Positions 43,733 through 53,800 of a DNA stretch of 64,000 bases are shown here, in pieces. Position numbers and translations under genes: made by a program. Below the pieces are notes generated by a model, which saw nothing but the letters and a program-made list of their open reading frames with translations, ran no database searches and was not told the DNA's origin. The stretch is from Bradyrhizobium sp. (GTDB taxonomy: Bacteria; Pseudomonadota; Alphaproteobacteria; Rhizobiales; Xanthobacteraceae): NCBI RefSeq assembly GCF_016219575.1, contig NZ_JACRMG010000003.1, positions 58,372-122,371 of the forward strand, in the 5' to 3' direction. Each line of letters opens with the position of its first letter. Position 1 is the stretch's first letter.

Positions 43733-43742
43733 GGACAACGCC

Positions 43743-45653
43743 ATGAACATCGAAATCCCGCGCAAGAAGCTTGACCTCGCCTCGGCGATCGCCGAGGGCG
43801 ACATCCGCGTGCTGCTCATGGTGCTGGTGCACATGACCGGCGACATGCGCTGGCTGGAGCCGCCCTATAAACCGAAGCGCGACGTGCGGCTGATCCCCGA
43901 TCCCGACGCGGGTGTGCCGAAGGAAATCCAGGATGAAGTCCGCGCCGCCGTGCTGAAACTGTTCGAGAGCGGCGAGCCGAAGCCGGCCATCGTCGATCCC
44001 GGCAACGAGCTGATGCTGAAGATGATGCGCGCCACCCTCGGCGAGAATGTCACGCCGGAATATGCGCCGCTGATGCGGGAGGAGATGGGTTTCATCCCGC
44101 GCGAGATGCGCTGGAGCAAGCGTCCTTCGGATGACAAGCTCGCCGCGCAGCACGTCCTGATCGTCGGCGCCGGGGTCTGTGCCATTGCGCTCGGTGTCGC
44201 GCTCGGCCGGCTCGGTATCCCCTACACCATCGTCGAGAAGAACGACGAGATCGGCGGCACATGGTACGTCAATCGATACCCCGGCTGCGGCGTCGATACG
44301 CCGAACCACTCCTATTCCTTCTCCTTCGGCAAGCGCAATCCGTGGACGCGCTATTTCGCGCAGCGCCAGGAGCTGCAGGATTATCTGCTCAAGGTCGCCG
44401 GCGAACACGACATCCGCAAGCATGTGCGGCTCAACACCGAGCTGACATCGTCGCGATGGGACGAAGCCAGCAAGCGCTGGATATCGACGCTGCGCACCAA
44501 GGACGGCGAGGAGACGTTCGAGTCGACCATTCTGGTCAGCGCGATCGGCCAGCTCAACGACCCCGCGCCTGCGCGTTTCAGGGACGACGACACCTTCAAG
44601 GGTCAAAAGATCCACTCGGCGCTGTGGAGCGACGACATCGAGCTCGAAGGCAAGCACGTCGCCGTGATCGGCACCGGCGCCACCGCCATGCAGCTCGTCC
44701 CCTCGATCGCCGACCGCGTCGCTTCCGTCACCGTCTACCAGCGCACCGCGCAATGGGCGCGGCCGGTGAAGGGCTATTCCGATCCGATCACCGACGGCGC
44801 GCAATGGCTGCTCGCCTATCTTCCGTTTTATGTGCAGTGGTATCGCTTCAACATGTTCTGGCGCTATGGCGACGGGCTGTTGCCGTTCCTGCGCAAGGAT
44901 CCGGCATGGCCGCATCCGGAACGCGCCGTCAACAAGGGCAACGATCGCCACCGCGAAGAGTTGACGAATTTCATCCTGGATGAACTGAAGGATCGTCCCG
45001 ACCTCATCAGAAAATGCTTGCCGACCTACCCACCCTACGGCAAGCGTATCCTGTTGGACAATAACTGGTTCAGGACGCTGACCAGGCCAAATGTCGAGCT
45101 GGTCACCGAGCCGATCGATCGCTTTGCACCTGATGGCATCGTCACCGCAGACGGCAAGCGGCGCGCGCACGACATCATCGTCATCTCCACCGGCTTCAAG
45201 GTGACGGAGATGGCGGCGCGGCTCAACATCACCGGACGCGGGGCCAAGAATCTGAAGCAGGCCTGGGCCAACGACAACCCGACTGCCTATCTCGGCCTCA
45301 CCGTCCCCGACTTTCCCAACCTGTTCGTCATGCTCGGCCCGAACACCGGCCCGGCGCACGGCGGCAGCGTGATCTTCCAGTCGGAATGCCAGAGCCGCTA
45401 CATCACCTCCTGCCTGGTCGAGATGATCGAGCACGGCCTTGCTGCCATCGACGTCAAGCCGGACGCGCATGACGAATATGTCCGCAAGGTCGACGCCGAG
45501 CACGAGCAGATGATCTGGACCCATCCGGGCATGACCACCTATTACCGCAACAGCCAGGGCCGCGTGTTCTCAGCGATGCCGTGGCGGTTCGTCGACTACT
45601 GGCAGATGACGCATGACGTTAACTTGAAGGACTACCGCCAGAGCAAAGCCTGA
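43743..45653 (+). CDS. Baeyer-Villiger monooxygenase, HAPMO-like with N-terminal extension (BVMO 2)
   Basis: 636 aa. FAD motif GAGVCAIALGVALGRLG near residue 142, fingerprint FKGQKIHSALW near 285, NADPH motif GTGATAMQLVPS, and the ISTGFKVTEMA tail. The ~130-residue N-terminal extension before the FAD domain matches the layout of 4-hydroxyacetophenone monooxygenase (about 640 aa), which oxidises aryl and other ketones to esters. Start at 43743 ten bases after the SDR stop. In an operon with synthetase, SDR and isomerase. Confidence 0.93.
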   Translation: MNIEIPRKKLDLASAIAEGDIRVLLMVLVHMTGDMRWLEPPYKPKRDVRLIPDPDAGVPKEIQDEVRAAVLKLFESGEPKPAIVDPGNELMLKMMRATLGENVTPEYAPLMREEMGFIPREMRWSKRPSDDKLAAQHVLIVGAGVCAIALGVALGRLGIPYTIVEKNDEIGGTWYVNRYPGCGVDTPNHSYSFSFGKRNPWTRYFAQRQELQDYLLKVAGEHDIRKHVRLNTELTSSRWDEASKRWISTLRTKDGEETFESTILVSAIGQLNDPAPARFRDDDTFKGQKIHSALWSDDIELEGKHVAVIGTGATAMQLVPSIADRVASVTVYQRTAQWARPVKGYSDPITDGAQWLLAYLPFYVQWYRFNMFWRYGDGLLPFLRKDPAWPHPERAVNKGNDRHREELTNFILDELKDRPDLIRKCLPTYPPYGKRILLDNNWFRTLTRPNVELVTEPIDRFAPDGIVTADGKRRAHDIIVISTGFKVTEMAARLNITGRGAKNLKQAWANDNPTAYLGLTVPDFPNLFVMLGPNTGPAHGGSVIFQSECQSRYITSCLVEMIEHGLAAIDVKPDAHDEYVRKVDAEHEQMIWTHPGMTTYYRNSQGRVFSAMPWRFVDYWQMTHDVNLKDYRQSKA

Positions 45654-45667
45654 GCTGGGAGCCACCC

Positions 45668-46291
45668 ATGGCCAAGGTTCGCGTCTACACCGACTACAAG
45701 AGCCCGTTCGCCTATATCGCCAACAAGCGGCTGTTCGAGATCAAGCAAAGCCTCGGCGTGGAGCTGGAATGGCTGCCCTATACGCTGCGCATCCCCGAAT
45801 TCATGGGCGCGGTGGAAGAGCGCACGCCGCATTTCTGGCGCAAGGTGCGCTACTCCTACATGGACGCGCGGCGGCTCGCCAACGCGCAAGGCCTCACCAT
45901 CAAGGGACCGCGACGCATCTACAACGGCTTCTATGCCAGTGCCGGCATGCTGTTCGCGCAGCGCCATGGCTTCTTCCGCTCCTACCACGACACGGTGTTC
46001 AGGAAGTTCTGGAATCACGAGCTCGACATCGACGAGTTGCCGGAAATGTCCGCCGTCGTCGCCTCGCTCGGAGGCTCCGTGGCCGATTTCGAAGCGTATG
46101 TGCATGGCCCGGCCCGCGCCGAGCACGATCGCATCATCGACGAAGCGGAATCCCTCGGCGTGTTCGGTGTGCCCACCATGGTGTTTAACGGCGAACTGTT
46201 CTGGGGCACCGATCGCATCGACATGCTGGTCGAGCGGATCAAGAACCCCGAGAGCGTTGCCGCCGCGCTCGGCAGCCGGCGCCACAAGTAG
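45668..46291 (+). CDS. DsbA-family protein, 2-hydroxychromene-2-carboxylate isomerase-like
   Basis: 207 aa kappa-GST/DsbA fold. The active-site turn is DYKSPFAYIANK: Ser replaces the CxxC of oxidoreductases, as in glutathione-dependent isomerases. The cis-Pro loop is VFGVPTMVFNGELFWGTDRID. HCCA isomerases act in naphthalene degradation, but many relatives in CoA-catabolic operons have other, unknown roles. It follows BVMO 2 by 14 bases and is the last gene of the operon. No signal peptide. Confidence 0.88.
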   Translation: MAKVRVYTDYKSPFAYIANKRLFEIKQSLGVELEWLPYTLRIPEFMGAVEERTPHFWRKVRYSYMDARRLANAQGLTIKGPRRIYNGFYASAGMLFAQRHGFFRSYHDTVFRKFWNHELDIDELPEMSAVVASLGGSVADFEAYVHGPARAEHDRIIDEAESLGVFGVPTMVFNGELFWGTDRIDMLVERIKNPESVAAALGSRRHK

Positions 46292-46751
46292 CCGGGAACC
46301 TGCTGTTAGGGATGACGGTGCAAAAGCGCGGGAACCCGACTCACGCCTAGCTTGACACTTTGGAATATCGGGCGCAGCATTTCCAAGTGCTGCACCTGCT
46401 GGGGTCGCGAAGCACCGGCTTCCCGCCTCGCAGGAATTGCCGACCGGCCAAGGCACCGGACGGCAGGCAGGAATGCGGACAAAGTCCGTCGGCCCACTCT
46501 TGGAGAGGAGCATGACGCCACCGGCTCAGACACGCGACCTTGCTCTGCAAGGTCACGGCGCAAGGTGAGGCTGGACAGCTGCCGACCTCGTGTTACGCCG
46601 CCGACAATTTGAACCATACCCGCAGGATCGAGGCCCAAAGGCCACGTGCCATGCGATCCTGAACATGAAATGGCTTATGCCAACACTCTTCGCTAAAACG
46701 AAGAACCAGGGCCCCGCGATGCCATAGCTGCACCGGGGCCCATTCGTTTGC
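46292..46751. other. 460-base gap without a recognisable gene; several hairpins
   Basis: No credible coding frame. Perfect or near-perfect stems occur at 46476-46488 (CGGAC-AAA-GTCCG), 46536-46554 (GACCTTGC-TCT-GCAAGGTC), 46623-46661 (CAGGATCG/CGATCCTG with an inner GGCC/GGCC) and 46709-46741. The spacing and lack of frames could fit a structured RNA or a decayed element. I recognise neither. Confidence 0.5.
46709..46741 (-). terminator. Terminator candidate after GST-like gene
   Basis: GGGCCCCG (46709-46716) pairs with CGGGGCCC (46734-46741) ten bases downstream of the GST stop (46752); on the minus strand it is followed by a T-rich tract (TGGTTCTTCGTTTT). Confidence 0.6.
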
Positions 46752-47759
46752 TCAACCCGCCAGATGGGCCCAGCAACCGGTGCGCTCCAGCACGGGGCAT
46801 AACGCCGCACGGTCTTCAACGCCAAGCGCCGCAAATTTCTCGCGCAGCTGCTGCAGGCATTTGACCTGATACTTGAACGGCGCCAGCGCGTAAGGCAGGC
46901 CCCAGACCTTGAGCTCCAGCCGATCGAGCCCCTTCGCGAAGGCCTGCTCGTTGGCGGCGAGAAACGGCAAGTAAAGCTCGCCGGCAATCTTCAAGAGCGC
47001 CTCCGCCATGCCGCCGAGCGCCTGCTCGCGTGGATACCATTCGCCTTCCACGCCGGAGGCATCGTCCAGCCGCCGCACCCAGTGGTCGGTGAATGGCGCG
47101 AGCTTGCGCATGATCCGCATTGGCGTTGGATCCGTCGCCATCTCGCTGAGCTGGCCGAACCAGGCGAAATCGGCCAACGACGGCCGGCTGCCGAACAGAT
47201 ACCTGCTCATGCCGACATGCGGCTCGAAGGCGCTGAGGATGCGGCGGTAACTTTCCTCCAGCAACGGCTTGTTCTCTTCCGTTGCGCCGAGAATGACCAT
47301 GCGCGAAATCTGCCGCTGCCGGAATTCCTCGATTTCCAGCGCGCTGCCGGTCTCGGCTTCCGAGGTCGACCACTCCTCGCCGGCCCAGCGCGAGACATAG
47401 GCCTGGTCCTCCGGATCCCACCAGCGGTACAGGAACAATGCCTTGACCGCCCATTCGTCGGCGACGTCCTCCAGGAGGTCGCAGACGAAAGCGACCGCCT
47501 TGTCCTCGGGGATGACCGAGCGCCCCTTGTGTCGCGCTTCGAGATCGTAGGCCAGCGTCGTGGTCTCGCCGCGATAGGTGCCGTCAGGGTATTGCAGCAC
47601 CGGGATCAGCATCGGCCGCAGATGCGCGGTGGCCGCGCGCAGGGCCTTGGTCATGATCAGCCAGTCGAAGGGAATGCGGCGATAGCGCATCAGCGCGCGC
47701 AGCTTGAGCGCATAGGGCGAAGCCGTCGATCCGATCAGCCGGTAACGTCCTTCGCTCAT
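46752..47759 (-). CDS. Glutathione S-transferase family protein (long form)
   Basis: 335 aa, longer than usual GSTs (about 200-230). The N-terminal thioredoxin-like domain begins YRLIGSTASPYALKLRALMRYRRIPFDW, with Ser in the position that activates glutathione in many bacterial GSTs; PVLQYPDGTYRGETTTL supplies the cis-Pro and gamma-glutamyl contact (E-T/S). The C-terminal helical domain is extended. ATG at 47759 follows GGGGGG. Divergent from BVMO 3 with a 130-base gap. Possible role in ether or epoxide handling next to a BVMO, not shown by sequence. Confidence 0.82.
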   Translation of the reverse strand: MSEGRYRLIGSTASPYALKLRALMRYRRIPFDWLIMTKALRAATAHLRPMLIPVLQYPDGTYRGETTTLAYDLEARHKGRSVIPEDKAVAFVCDLLEDVADEWAVKALFLYRWWDPEDQAYVSRWAGEEWSTSEAETGSALEIEEFRQRQISRMVILGATEENKPLLEESYRRILSAFEPHVGMSRYLFGSRPSLADFAWFGQLSEMATDPTPMRIMRKLAPFTDHWVRRLDDASGVEGEWYPREQALGGMAEALLKIAGELYLPFLAANEQAFAKGLDRLELKVWGLPYALAPFKYQVKCLQQLREKFAALGVEDRAALCPVLERTGCWAHLAG

Positions 47760-47889
47760 GCGCCCCCCGGGATTTATTTCCTGCAGTTTCGCCAGCCACA
47801 CGAAAAACTGCAACCGCCATGCTCCGGCGGCATTTGTTCCGGGACCACGGACCGGCTAGCCTGCTCAAAACGACAAGGGAAACGCCGGG

Positions 47890-49509
47890 GTGACCGCTTC
47901 GCCGCCAAATTCCGCGCTCGACTACGACGCCATCATCATCGGCGCCGGGCTGTCGGGCATGTACCAGCTCCACCGCCTTCGCGAGCTGGGCTTGCGCGTC
48001 CGCGTGTTCGAAGCCGGCACCGATGTCGGCGGCACCTGGTACTGGAACCGCTATCCCGGCGCGCGCTTCGATTCCGAAAGCTATTCCTACGGGTTCTCCT
48101 TCTCGAAGGAGTTGCTGGCGGAATGGGAATGGTCCGAGCACTTTGCCGGCCAACCGGAAACCCTGCGTTACTGCCAGTTTGTGGCCGACAAGCTCGACCT
48201 GAGGCGCGACATCCAGTTCAGGAGCCGGGTCGCCGCGGCGATCTATCAGGAGGATACGCGCAGCTGGCGCATCTCGCTGGAGGACGGCAGCGAGCCTACC
48301 TGCCGCTTCCTCGTCACTGCGATCGGCCCGCTTTCGACACCCACGCTGCCGCGTATCGAAGGCCGCGACTCCTTCCAGGGACAGGCCTTCCACACCGCGC
48401 GATGGCCCAAGGAACCGGTCGATTTTGCCGGCAAGCGCGTCGCCGTGATCGGCACCGGCGCCACCGGCATCCAGACCATCCAGACCATCGCCTCGGAGGT
48501 CGGCCATCTCACGGTGTTCCAGCGCACCGCGAACTGGGCCGCACCGCTGCACAACGCCAAGATCGACGCCGAGATGCAGGCGAAGATCAAGGCCGGCTAT
48601 CCCGAGATATTCGCGCGCTGCCAGGAAACCTTCGCCTGCTTCATCCACACGCCCGACCCGCGCGGTGCATTCGAAGTTTCCGACGAGGAGCGCGAGGCGC
48701 ATTACGAGAAGCTGTACGGCGAGCGCGGCTTCGGCATCTGGCAGGGCAATTTCCGCGACATACTGATCGACCGCAAGGCCAATGCCACCATCAGCGATTT
48801 CATCGCGCGCAAGATCCGCGAACGGGTCAGGGATCCGAAGGTTGCCGAGAAGCTGATCCCGAAAAGCCACGGCTTCGGGACACGCCGGCTGCCGCTCGAG
48901 ACCTTCTATTACGAGGCCTATAACCGCGACAATGTCGAGCTCGTCGACATCGCGGAGACGCCGATCGAGCGGATCACGCCCAAGGGCATCAAGACCAGCG
49001 AGAAAGAGTACGAATTCGACATCATCATCTACGCCACCGGCTTCGACGCCATCACAGGAAGCTTCGACAAGATCGATTTCCGCGGTGCCGGCGGCGTCAA
49101 GCTGCGGGACAAATGGAAGAGCGGGCCCGAGACCTATCTCGGCCTGATGGTCGAAGGCTTTCCCAACATGATCATGGTCATGGGGCCGCACACGGCGCTC
49201 GGCAATATTCCGCGCAGCATCGAGTACAGCGTCGACTGGGTCACCGGGCTGATCCGCTTTGCGCGCGACAACGGCCTGACCCGGCTGGAGGCAACGCCTG
49301 AGGGCGTCAAGGACTGGACCGAGCACGTCAAGGCGCTCGGCGAGGGCCTGCTCTCCAACGAGGTGGACTCCTGGATGACCGGTATCAACCGGAATGTCGA
49401 GGGCAAGGACACCCGCATCGTCGCACGTTACAGCGGCAGCGCGCCGGCCTACCGCGCCCGTTGCGACGAGGTCGCAGCGAAGGGCTACAGCGAGCTAGCG
49501 CTTTCCTAG
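47890..49509 (+). CDS. Baeyer-Villiger monooxygenase, CHMO/PAMO-size (BVMO 3)
   Basis: 539 aa. FAD motif GAGLSGMYQLHRLRELG near residue 18, GGTWYWNRYPGARFDSES, fingerprint FQGQAFHTARWP near 160, NADPH motif GTGATGIQTIQT, and DIIIYATGFDAITGS. No N-terminal extension, unlike BVMO 1 and 2, so it belongs to the compact group that includes cyclohexanone and phenylacetone monooxygenases. GTG start at 47890. The stop is followed 20 bases later by a long palindromic repeat. Confidence 0.93.
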   Translation: MTASPPNSALDYDAIIIGAGLSGMYQLHRLRELGLRVRVFEAGTDVGGTWYWNRYPGARFDSESYSYGFSFSKELLAEWEWSEHFAGQPETLRYCQFVADKLDLRRDIQFRSRVAAAIYQEDTRSWRISLEDGSEPTCRFLVTAIGPLSTPTLPRIEGRDSFQGQAFHTARWPKEPVDFAGKRVAVIGTGATGIQTIQTIASEVGHLTVFQRTANWAAPLHNAKIDAEMQAKIKAGYPEIFARCQETFACFIHTPDPRGAFEVSDEEREAHYEKLYGERGFGIWQGNFRDILIDRKANATISDFIARKIRERVRDPKVAEKLIPKSHGFGTRRLPLETFYYEAYNRDNVELVDIAETPIERITPKGIKTSEKEYEFDIIIYATGFDAITGSFDKIDFRGAGGVKLRDKWKSGPETYLGLMVEGFPNMIMVMGPHTALGNIPRSIEYSVDWVTGLIRFARDNGLTRLEATPEGVKDWTEHVKALGEGLLSNEVDSWMTGINRNVEGKDTRIVARYSGSAPAYRARCDEVAAKGYSELALS

Positions 49510-49529
49510 TCATTCGCACGAAGGCGTAG

Positions 49530-49602
49530 GATGGGTAGAGCGCAGCGAAACCCATCAATCTCACCACCGAAAGCTGATGGGTTTCGCTTCGCTCTACCCA
49601 TC
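49530..49602. repeat. 28-bp inverted repeat (GATGGGTAGAGCG type)
   Basis: Arms 49530-49557 and 49575-49602 are complementary over 28 bases with one mismatch (at 49543/49589) and a 17-base loop. It is a known kind of Bradyrhizobium intergenic palindrome from memory. Its position 20 bases after the BVMO 3 stop fits transcription termination or mRNA 3' protection. Confidence 0.85.
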
Positions 49603-49698
49603 TTATAAGCTGGTCATCCGCTCGAAGTTTGAGCAGCCCTTGCCGTTAATTTGAACGCACATGACGCCGCCAAATGGCGGATGCTGGCTTGCCGGCAA

Positions 49699-49744
49699 GC
49701 ATGATCCCGGAAAGTCGATACCGGTTTTCCGATCAGGGTCATGC
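49699..49744. repeat. Degenerate GCATGATC-type palindromic repeat
   Basis: GCATGATCCCGGAAA and the matching TTTTCCGATCAGGGTCATGC make an imperfect hairpin related to the second half of the 10860-10960 repeat. It ends 26 bases before the GAF-repeat gene and so lies in its promoter or leader. Confidence 0.65.
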
Positions 49745-49769
49745 TCAAACAATGATCCTGGGGCGTCGC

Positions 49770-50711
49770 ATGAAGACGTTCATTCGCGTCGTTGAACTAT
49801 GGGTGCCGGACCGCACGCGCACCCGGCTCGAATTCGGCGGCTGTCTCTGCAGCGCGGAATATGCCGAGTTCAAGGCGGTGAGCGAGAACGCGCTGTTTGC
49901 CTACGACGAAGGCCTGCCCGGCAAGGCCTGGGCGAGCGGCCATCCCGTCATCCTGACCAAATTCGCCAACTCTTATTTCAAGCGCACCGACGAGGCGGTC
50001 GAGGCCGGCCTCACCTGCGGCGTGGCGCTGCCGGTGTTTGCCGGCGAGTTCCTGATGGCAGTCATGGTGCTGTTTTGCGGCGACGACGAGAAGCATGTCG
50101 GCGCCATCGAGTTCTGGCACAATGACGCCGAACGCTCGCATGAGATGGCGCTGGTCGACGGCTATTACGGCACCGCCGACATGTTCGAGTTCAATTCGCG
50201 GCACACGAGGTTTCCGAAGGGATTTGGCCTGCCCGGCCGGACCTGGAAGGCGGGCATGCCCCTGGTCATCAAGGACCTCCACAATTCCAAGGCGTTCCTG
50301 CGCTGGGAAGAGGCTACCGAGATCGGCATCAATTGCGGCGTCGGCATTCCCTACCGGACCGGCGCGGATCAGACCTGGGTAATGACGTTTCTTTCGGCGC
50401 AGGCCACCCCGATCGCACTGCGCTTCGAGATCTGGGTGCCCAACGCAGCACGCACCGCGCTGGTCTTCCATTCCGGCGATTGCAGCAAGGGCGCCGACCT
50501 TGCCTCGCTCTACGAGGGAAAGCAGATCGGCAAGGGCGAAGGCTCCATCGGCGGCGCGTGGGCGACTGGCATGCCTGCCATCAACGAGCATCTCAAGGTC
50601 GACAATTCCGTCGCGGCAGCGCAGGCGCGCGCATCGGGCATGAACCAGATCGTCGTGCTGCCTGTCATTGAGGACGCCCGGCTCAAGGCCGTTTTGGCAT
50701 GGTATCTCTAG
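49770..50711 (+). CDS. Orphan protein with three tandem GAF-like repeats
   Basis: 313 aa cytoplasmic protein made of three units of about 105 residues. The marks LPGKAW (49-54), LPGRTW (154-159) and SIGGAW (259-264) are exactly 105 apart; each is preceded by an 'IW/FW-P' strand (VELWVPDRT, IEFWHNDAE, FEIWVPNAA) and followed by a CGVALPVF-like strand (LTCGVALPVF, INCGVGIPYR, MNQIVVLPV). LPGxAW is typical of GAF domains that bind small ligands or light-sensing chromophores. No catalytic or DNA-binding domain is attached. ATG at 49770 is preferred; 49752 is possible. Function unknown. Confidence 0.8.
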   Translation: MKTFIRVVELWVPDRTRTRLEFGGCLCSAEYAEFKAVSENALFAYDEGLPGKAWASGHPVILTKFANSYFKRTDEAVEAGLTCGVALPVFAGEFLMAVMVLFCGDDEKHVGAIEFWHNDAERSHEMALVDGYYGTADMFEFNSRHTRFPKGFGLPGRTWKAGMPLVIKDLHNSKAFLRWEEATEIGINCGVGIPYRTGADQTWVMTFLSAQATPIALRFEIWVPNAARTALVFHSGDCSKGADLASLYEGKQIGKGEGSIGGAWATGMPAINEHLKVDNSVAAAQARASGMNQIVVLPVIEDARLKAVLAWYL

Positions 50712-50778
50712 GCTCCGCACAAAATTGCGAAAACAACCCCATGCAAAGTAGACGTTTGGGTATCATTGCACCCCAGTC

Positions 50779-50859
50779 GTCATTGCGAGCGAAGCGAAGC
50801 AATCCATCTCACTACGCAAGAAAGCTGGATCGCTTCGTCGCTACGCTCCTCGCAATGAC
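50779..50859. repeat. GTCATTGCGAGCGAAGCGAAGC-type palindromic repeat
   Basis: Arms 50779-50806 and 50826-50859 form an imperfect hairpin of roughly 28 bp. A very common repeat in Bradyrhizobium and relatives, from memory. It lies between the convergent GAF-repeat gene and the acyl-CoA carboxylase gene, eight bases from the latter's stop, so it may end both transcripts. Confidence 0.85.
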
Positions 50860-50866
50860 CATTGCA

Positions 50867-53800
50867 TCACCACGCGTCAACGCACGGCCGCTTGCGCTGC
50901 GTGCGCGGCTCGGTCTTCGGCACCGAACGCAGGCCCGACATGATCCAGTGCCTGGTATCGGCGGGATCGATCACCTCGTCGATCTCGAGCACCGAGGCGA
51001 TCGAGACGGCCTTGCCGTTGGCATAGAGCTCGGCGACCTTGGCCTTGTAGTAATTCTCGCGCTCGACCGGGTCGGCGATCGCCTCCATCTCCTTGCGGAA
51101 GCCGAGCCGCACATAGCCTTCCAGCCCCATGCCGCCGAATTCGCCGGTAGGCCAGGCCACGGTGAAGAAGGAGGCGTGGAAGCCGCCGCCGATCATCGAC
51201 TGCGCGCCGAGCCCGTAGCCCTTGCGCAGAACGATGCCGAATAGCGGCACGGTGAGGCTCGCGCCGGTGACGAACATCCGCGCGACATGGCGGACGATCG
51301 CGGTCTTCTCCGCTTCGGGACCGACCATGAAGCCCGGCGTGTCGCACAACGACACGATCGGGATGTCGAAGGCATCGCACAGCTGCATGAACCGCGCGGC
51401 CTTGTCGCCGGCCGGCGCGTCGATGGCGCCGCCGAGATGTTTTGGATTGTTGGCGATCAGCCCGAAGGGCTTGCCTTCGATGCGGATGAAGGCCGTGATC
51501 ATGCCGACGCCGAAATCGCGGCGGATCTCCAGCACCGACCCCTCGTCGGCGAGGAGATCGATCACGGTGCGGATGTCGTAGACGCGTAGGCGGTTCTCCG
51601 GGATCGCCCGCCGCAGCAGACGCTGGTCGGCGGCCTTCCAGTCTTTCACCGCACCCTGGAAATAGGAGAGATATTTCTGCGCGACCGCGGTCGCCTCCTC
51701 CTCGTCCTCGACGAGAATGTCGACCACGCCGTTCGGCGACTGGAACGACACCGGGCCGACCTCGGCCGGATGATAGACGCCGAGCCCGCCGCCCTCGATC
51801 ATAGCGGGACCGCCCATGCCGATCGAGGCGTTCTTCGTTGCGATAATGACGTCGCAGCAGCCGAGCATGGCGGCATTGCCGGCAAAACAATAGCCGGAGA
51901 CGACGCCAAGCACCGGCACGAGGCCCGAGAGCCTGGCGAACTGCACAAAGGACGGCCCGTCGAGCCCGGTCATGCCGAGCCGGTCGGTATCGCCCGGCCG
52001 TCCGCCGCCGCCTTCGCCATAGAACACCAGCGGCAACCGCCATTGCTCGGTCAGGGTGAGCATGCGGTCGATCTTCTTGTGGTTCATGTGGCCCTGCGTG
52101 CCCGCGAGCACGGTGTAGTCGTAGGCGATCACCATGCAGCGCGCGGCTTCCGGCCCGAACTTGTCCGCATTCACCGTGGCCACGCCGGAGATCAAGCCGT
52201 CCGCCGGCGTGTTCTGGATCAGGTCTTCCACCTTGCGACGGCGCCGCTGCGCCGCGATCGCGAGCGAGCCGTATTCGACGAAGGAGCCGGGGTCGACCAG
52301 CTGCGCGATGTTTTCGCGCGTGGTGCGCTGGTTGGTCTTCCTCCGCCGCTCCACCGCGCCGGGACGGTTCTCATCCCGCGTGATCGCGTGCCGCGCATTC
52401 AGCTCGGCAAGATCAGCGCGGATATGATCGAGATCGACCTCGGTTTCTTCGACGACGTCATGCTCGTCCAGTTCGACCGGCTCAAGGAACAGGATCGCCT
52501 CGCCCTGCATCAGCGTGGTGCCGGCTCCGCTTGCGATCCTCGTCACCTTGCCGCCGTGCGGCGCGTTGACGAGATGCTCCATCTTCATGGATTCCAGCAC
52601 GGCGATCTGCTGGCCCGGACGAACCAGATCGCCCTCGGTCACGTCGATGCTGACCACGGTGCCCTGCAGCGGCGCCGGCACGGGCGCCGATCCGGCGGGG
52701 CCGGCGGCAGATGGCGCTGCTTCGACCGGACCGGTCGCGCTGTGCGCTTCCTCCACCAGCAGCGTTTCGACGTTCTCGGCCGCGCCGACCAGGTCGGCGA
52801 CATGGGTGTCGATGAATCCTGTCGTGATGCGGTTGGCGGCGAAATCGGGGTGCGCCAGGATCGCCGCCAGGAACGGGATATTTGTGGCGACGCCGCCGAT
52901 GCGGAATTCGCGCAAGGTGCGTGACGCCTTCTGCACCACGTCGCGCCAGGCCGCCCCGGTGGAATGCACGATCACCTTGGCGAGCAGGGAGTCGAATGCG
53001 GCGCTGGTCCGGTAGCCGGAATAGCCAAACGTATCCACGCGCACGCCCGGCCCCGACGGCAGGTCGAACATGGTGAGCGTACCGCCGGTCGGCTGGGTCG
53101 CGCCGGTCTCGTCCATGGTCTCCATGTTGACCCGAAGCTGCATGGCATAGCCGCGCGGCTTCGGCACATAGGGCTGCGCCAGGCCCAGCGACCCCAGCGT
53201 GGCGCCGCCGGCGACGGCAAGCTGCGCCCGCACCAGGTCGATGCCGAGCACCTCTTCCGTGACGGTATGCTCGACCTGCAGCCGCGGGTTGGCCTCGATG
53301 AAGGCGAAGGGATCCTGATTGCCCTTCGCCTCGTCGTCGACCAGGAATTCGAAGGTGCCGAGATTGTCGTATTGCGCGGCGGCGGCGAGCTGCTTGGCCG
53401 CTTCGATGATGCGGGCGCGCAGCGCTTCGCTCAGCGACGGGCTGGGTGCCACCTCGATAAGCTTCTGGTGGCGGCGCTGGATGGTGCATTCGCGCTCCCA
53501 GAGATGGCTGATCGCGCCATGGCGGTCGCCGACGATCTGCACCTCGATGTGGCGAGCCCTGCGGATCAGCCGCTCGACATAGACTTCGCCGCTGCCGAAA
53601 GCGGCCATCGCCTCGGACTGGCAGCGCGCATAAGCCTCGTCCAGCCTCGAAGGATCGTCGACGACACGCATGCCGCGCCCGCCGCCGCCCGCAATCGCCT
53701 TGATCACGACGGCGCCGTGGCCGGCCTGGAAGGCGCGCGCATCCTCCAGGGACGTCGGGCCTTCGGTGCCTTCAATCACGGGTACGCCGCAGCCCTTGGC

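Noticed and set aside
43650..45524. Minus-strand open frame of 624 codons opposite BVMO 2
   Set aside because: It mirrors the BVMO codons, has no recognisable motif or ribosome-binding site, and BVMO 2 has all family motifs.
46306..46638. 110-codon minus-strand frame in the 46.3-46.7 kb gap
   Set aside because: No ribosome-binding site, Arg/Pro-rich composition typical of random GC-rich frames, and no recognisable domain.
47584..49326. Minus-strand open frame of 580 codons opposite BVMO 3
   Set aside because: Shadow of BVMO 3 and the GST gene; no domain signal.
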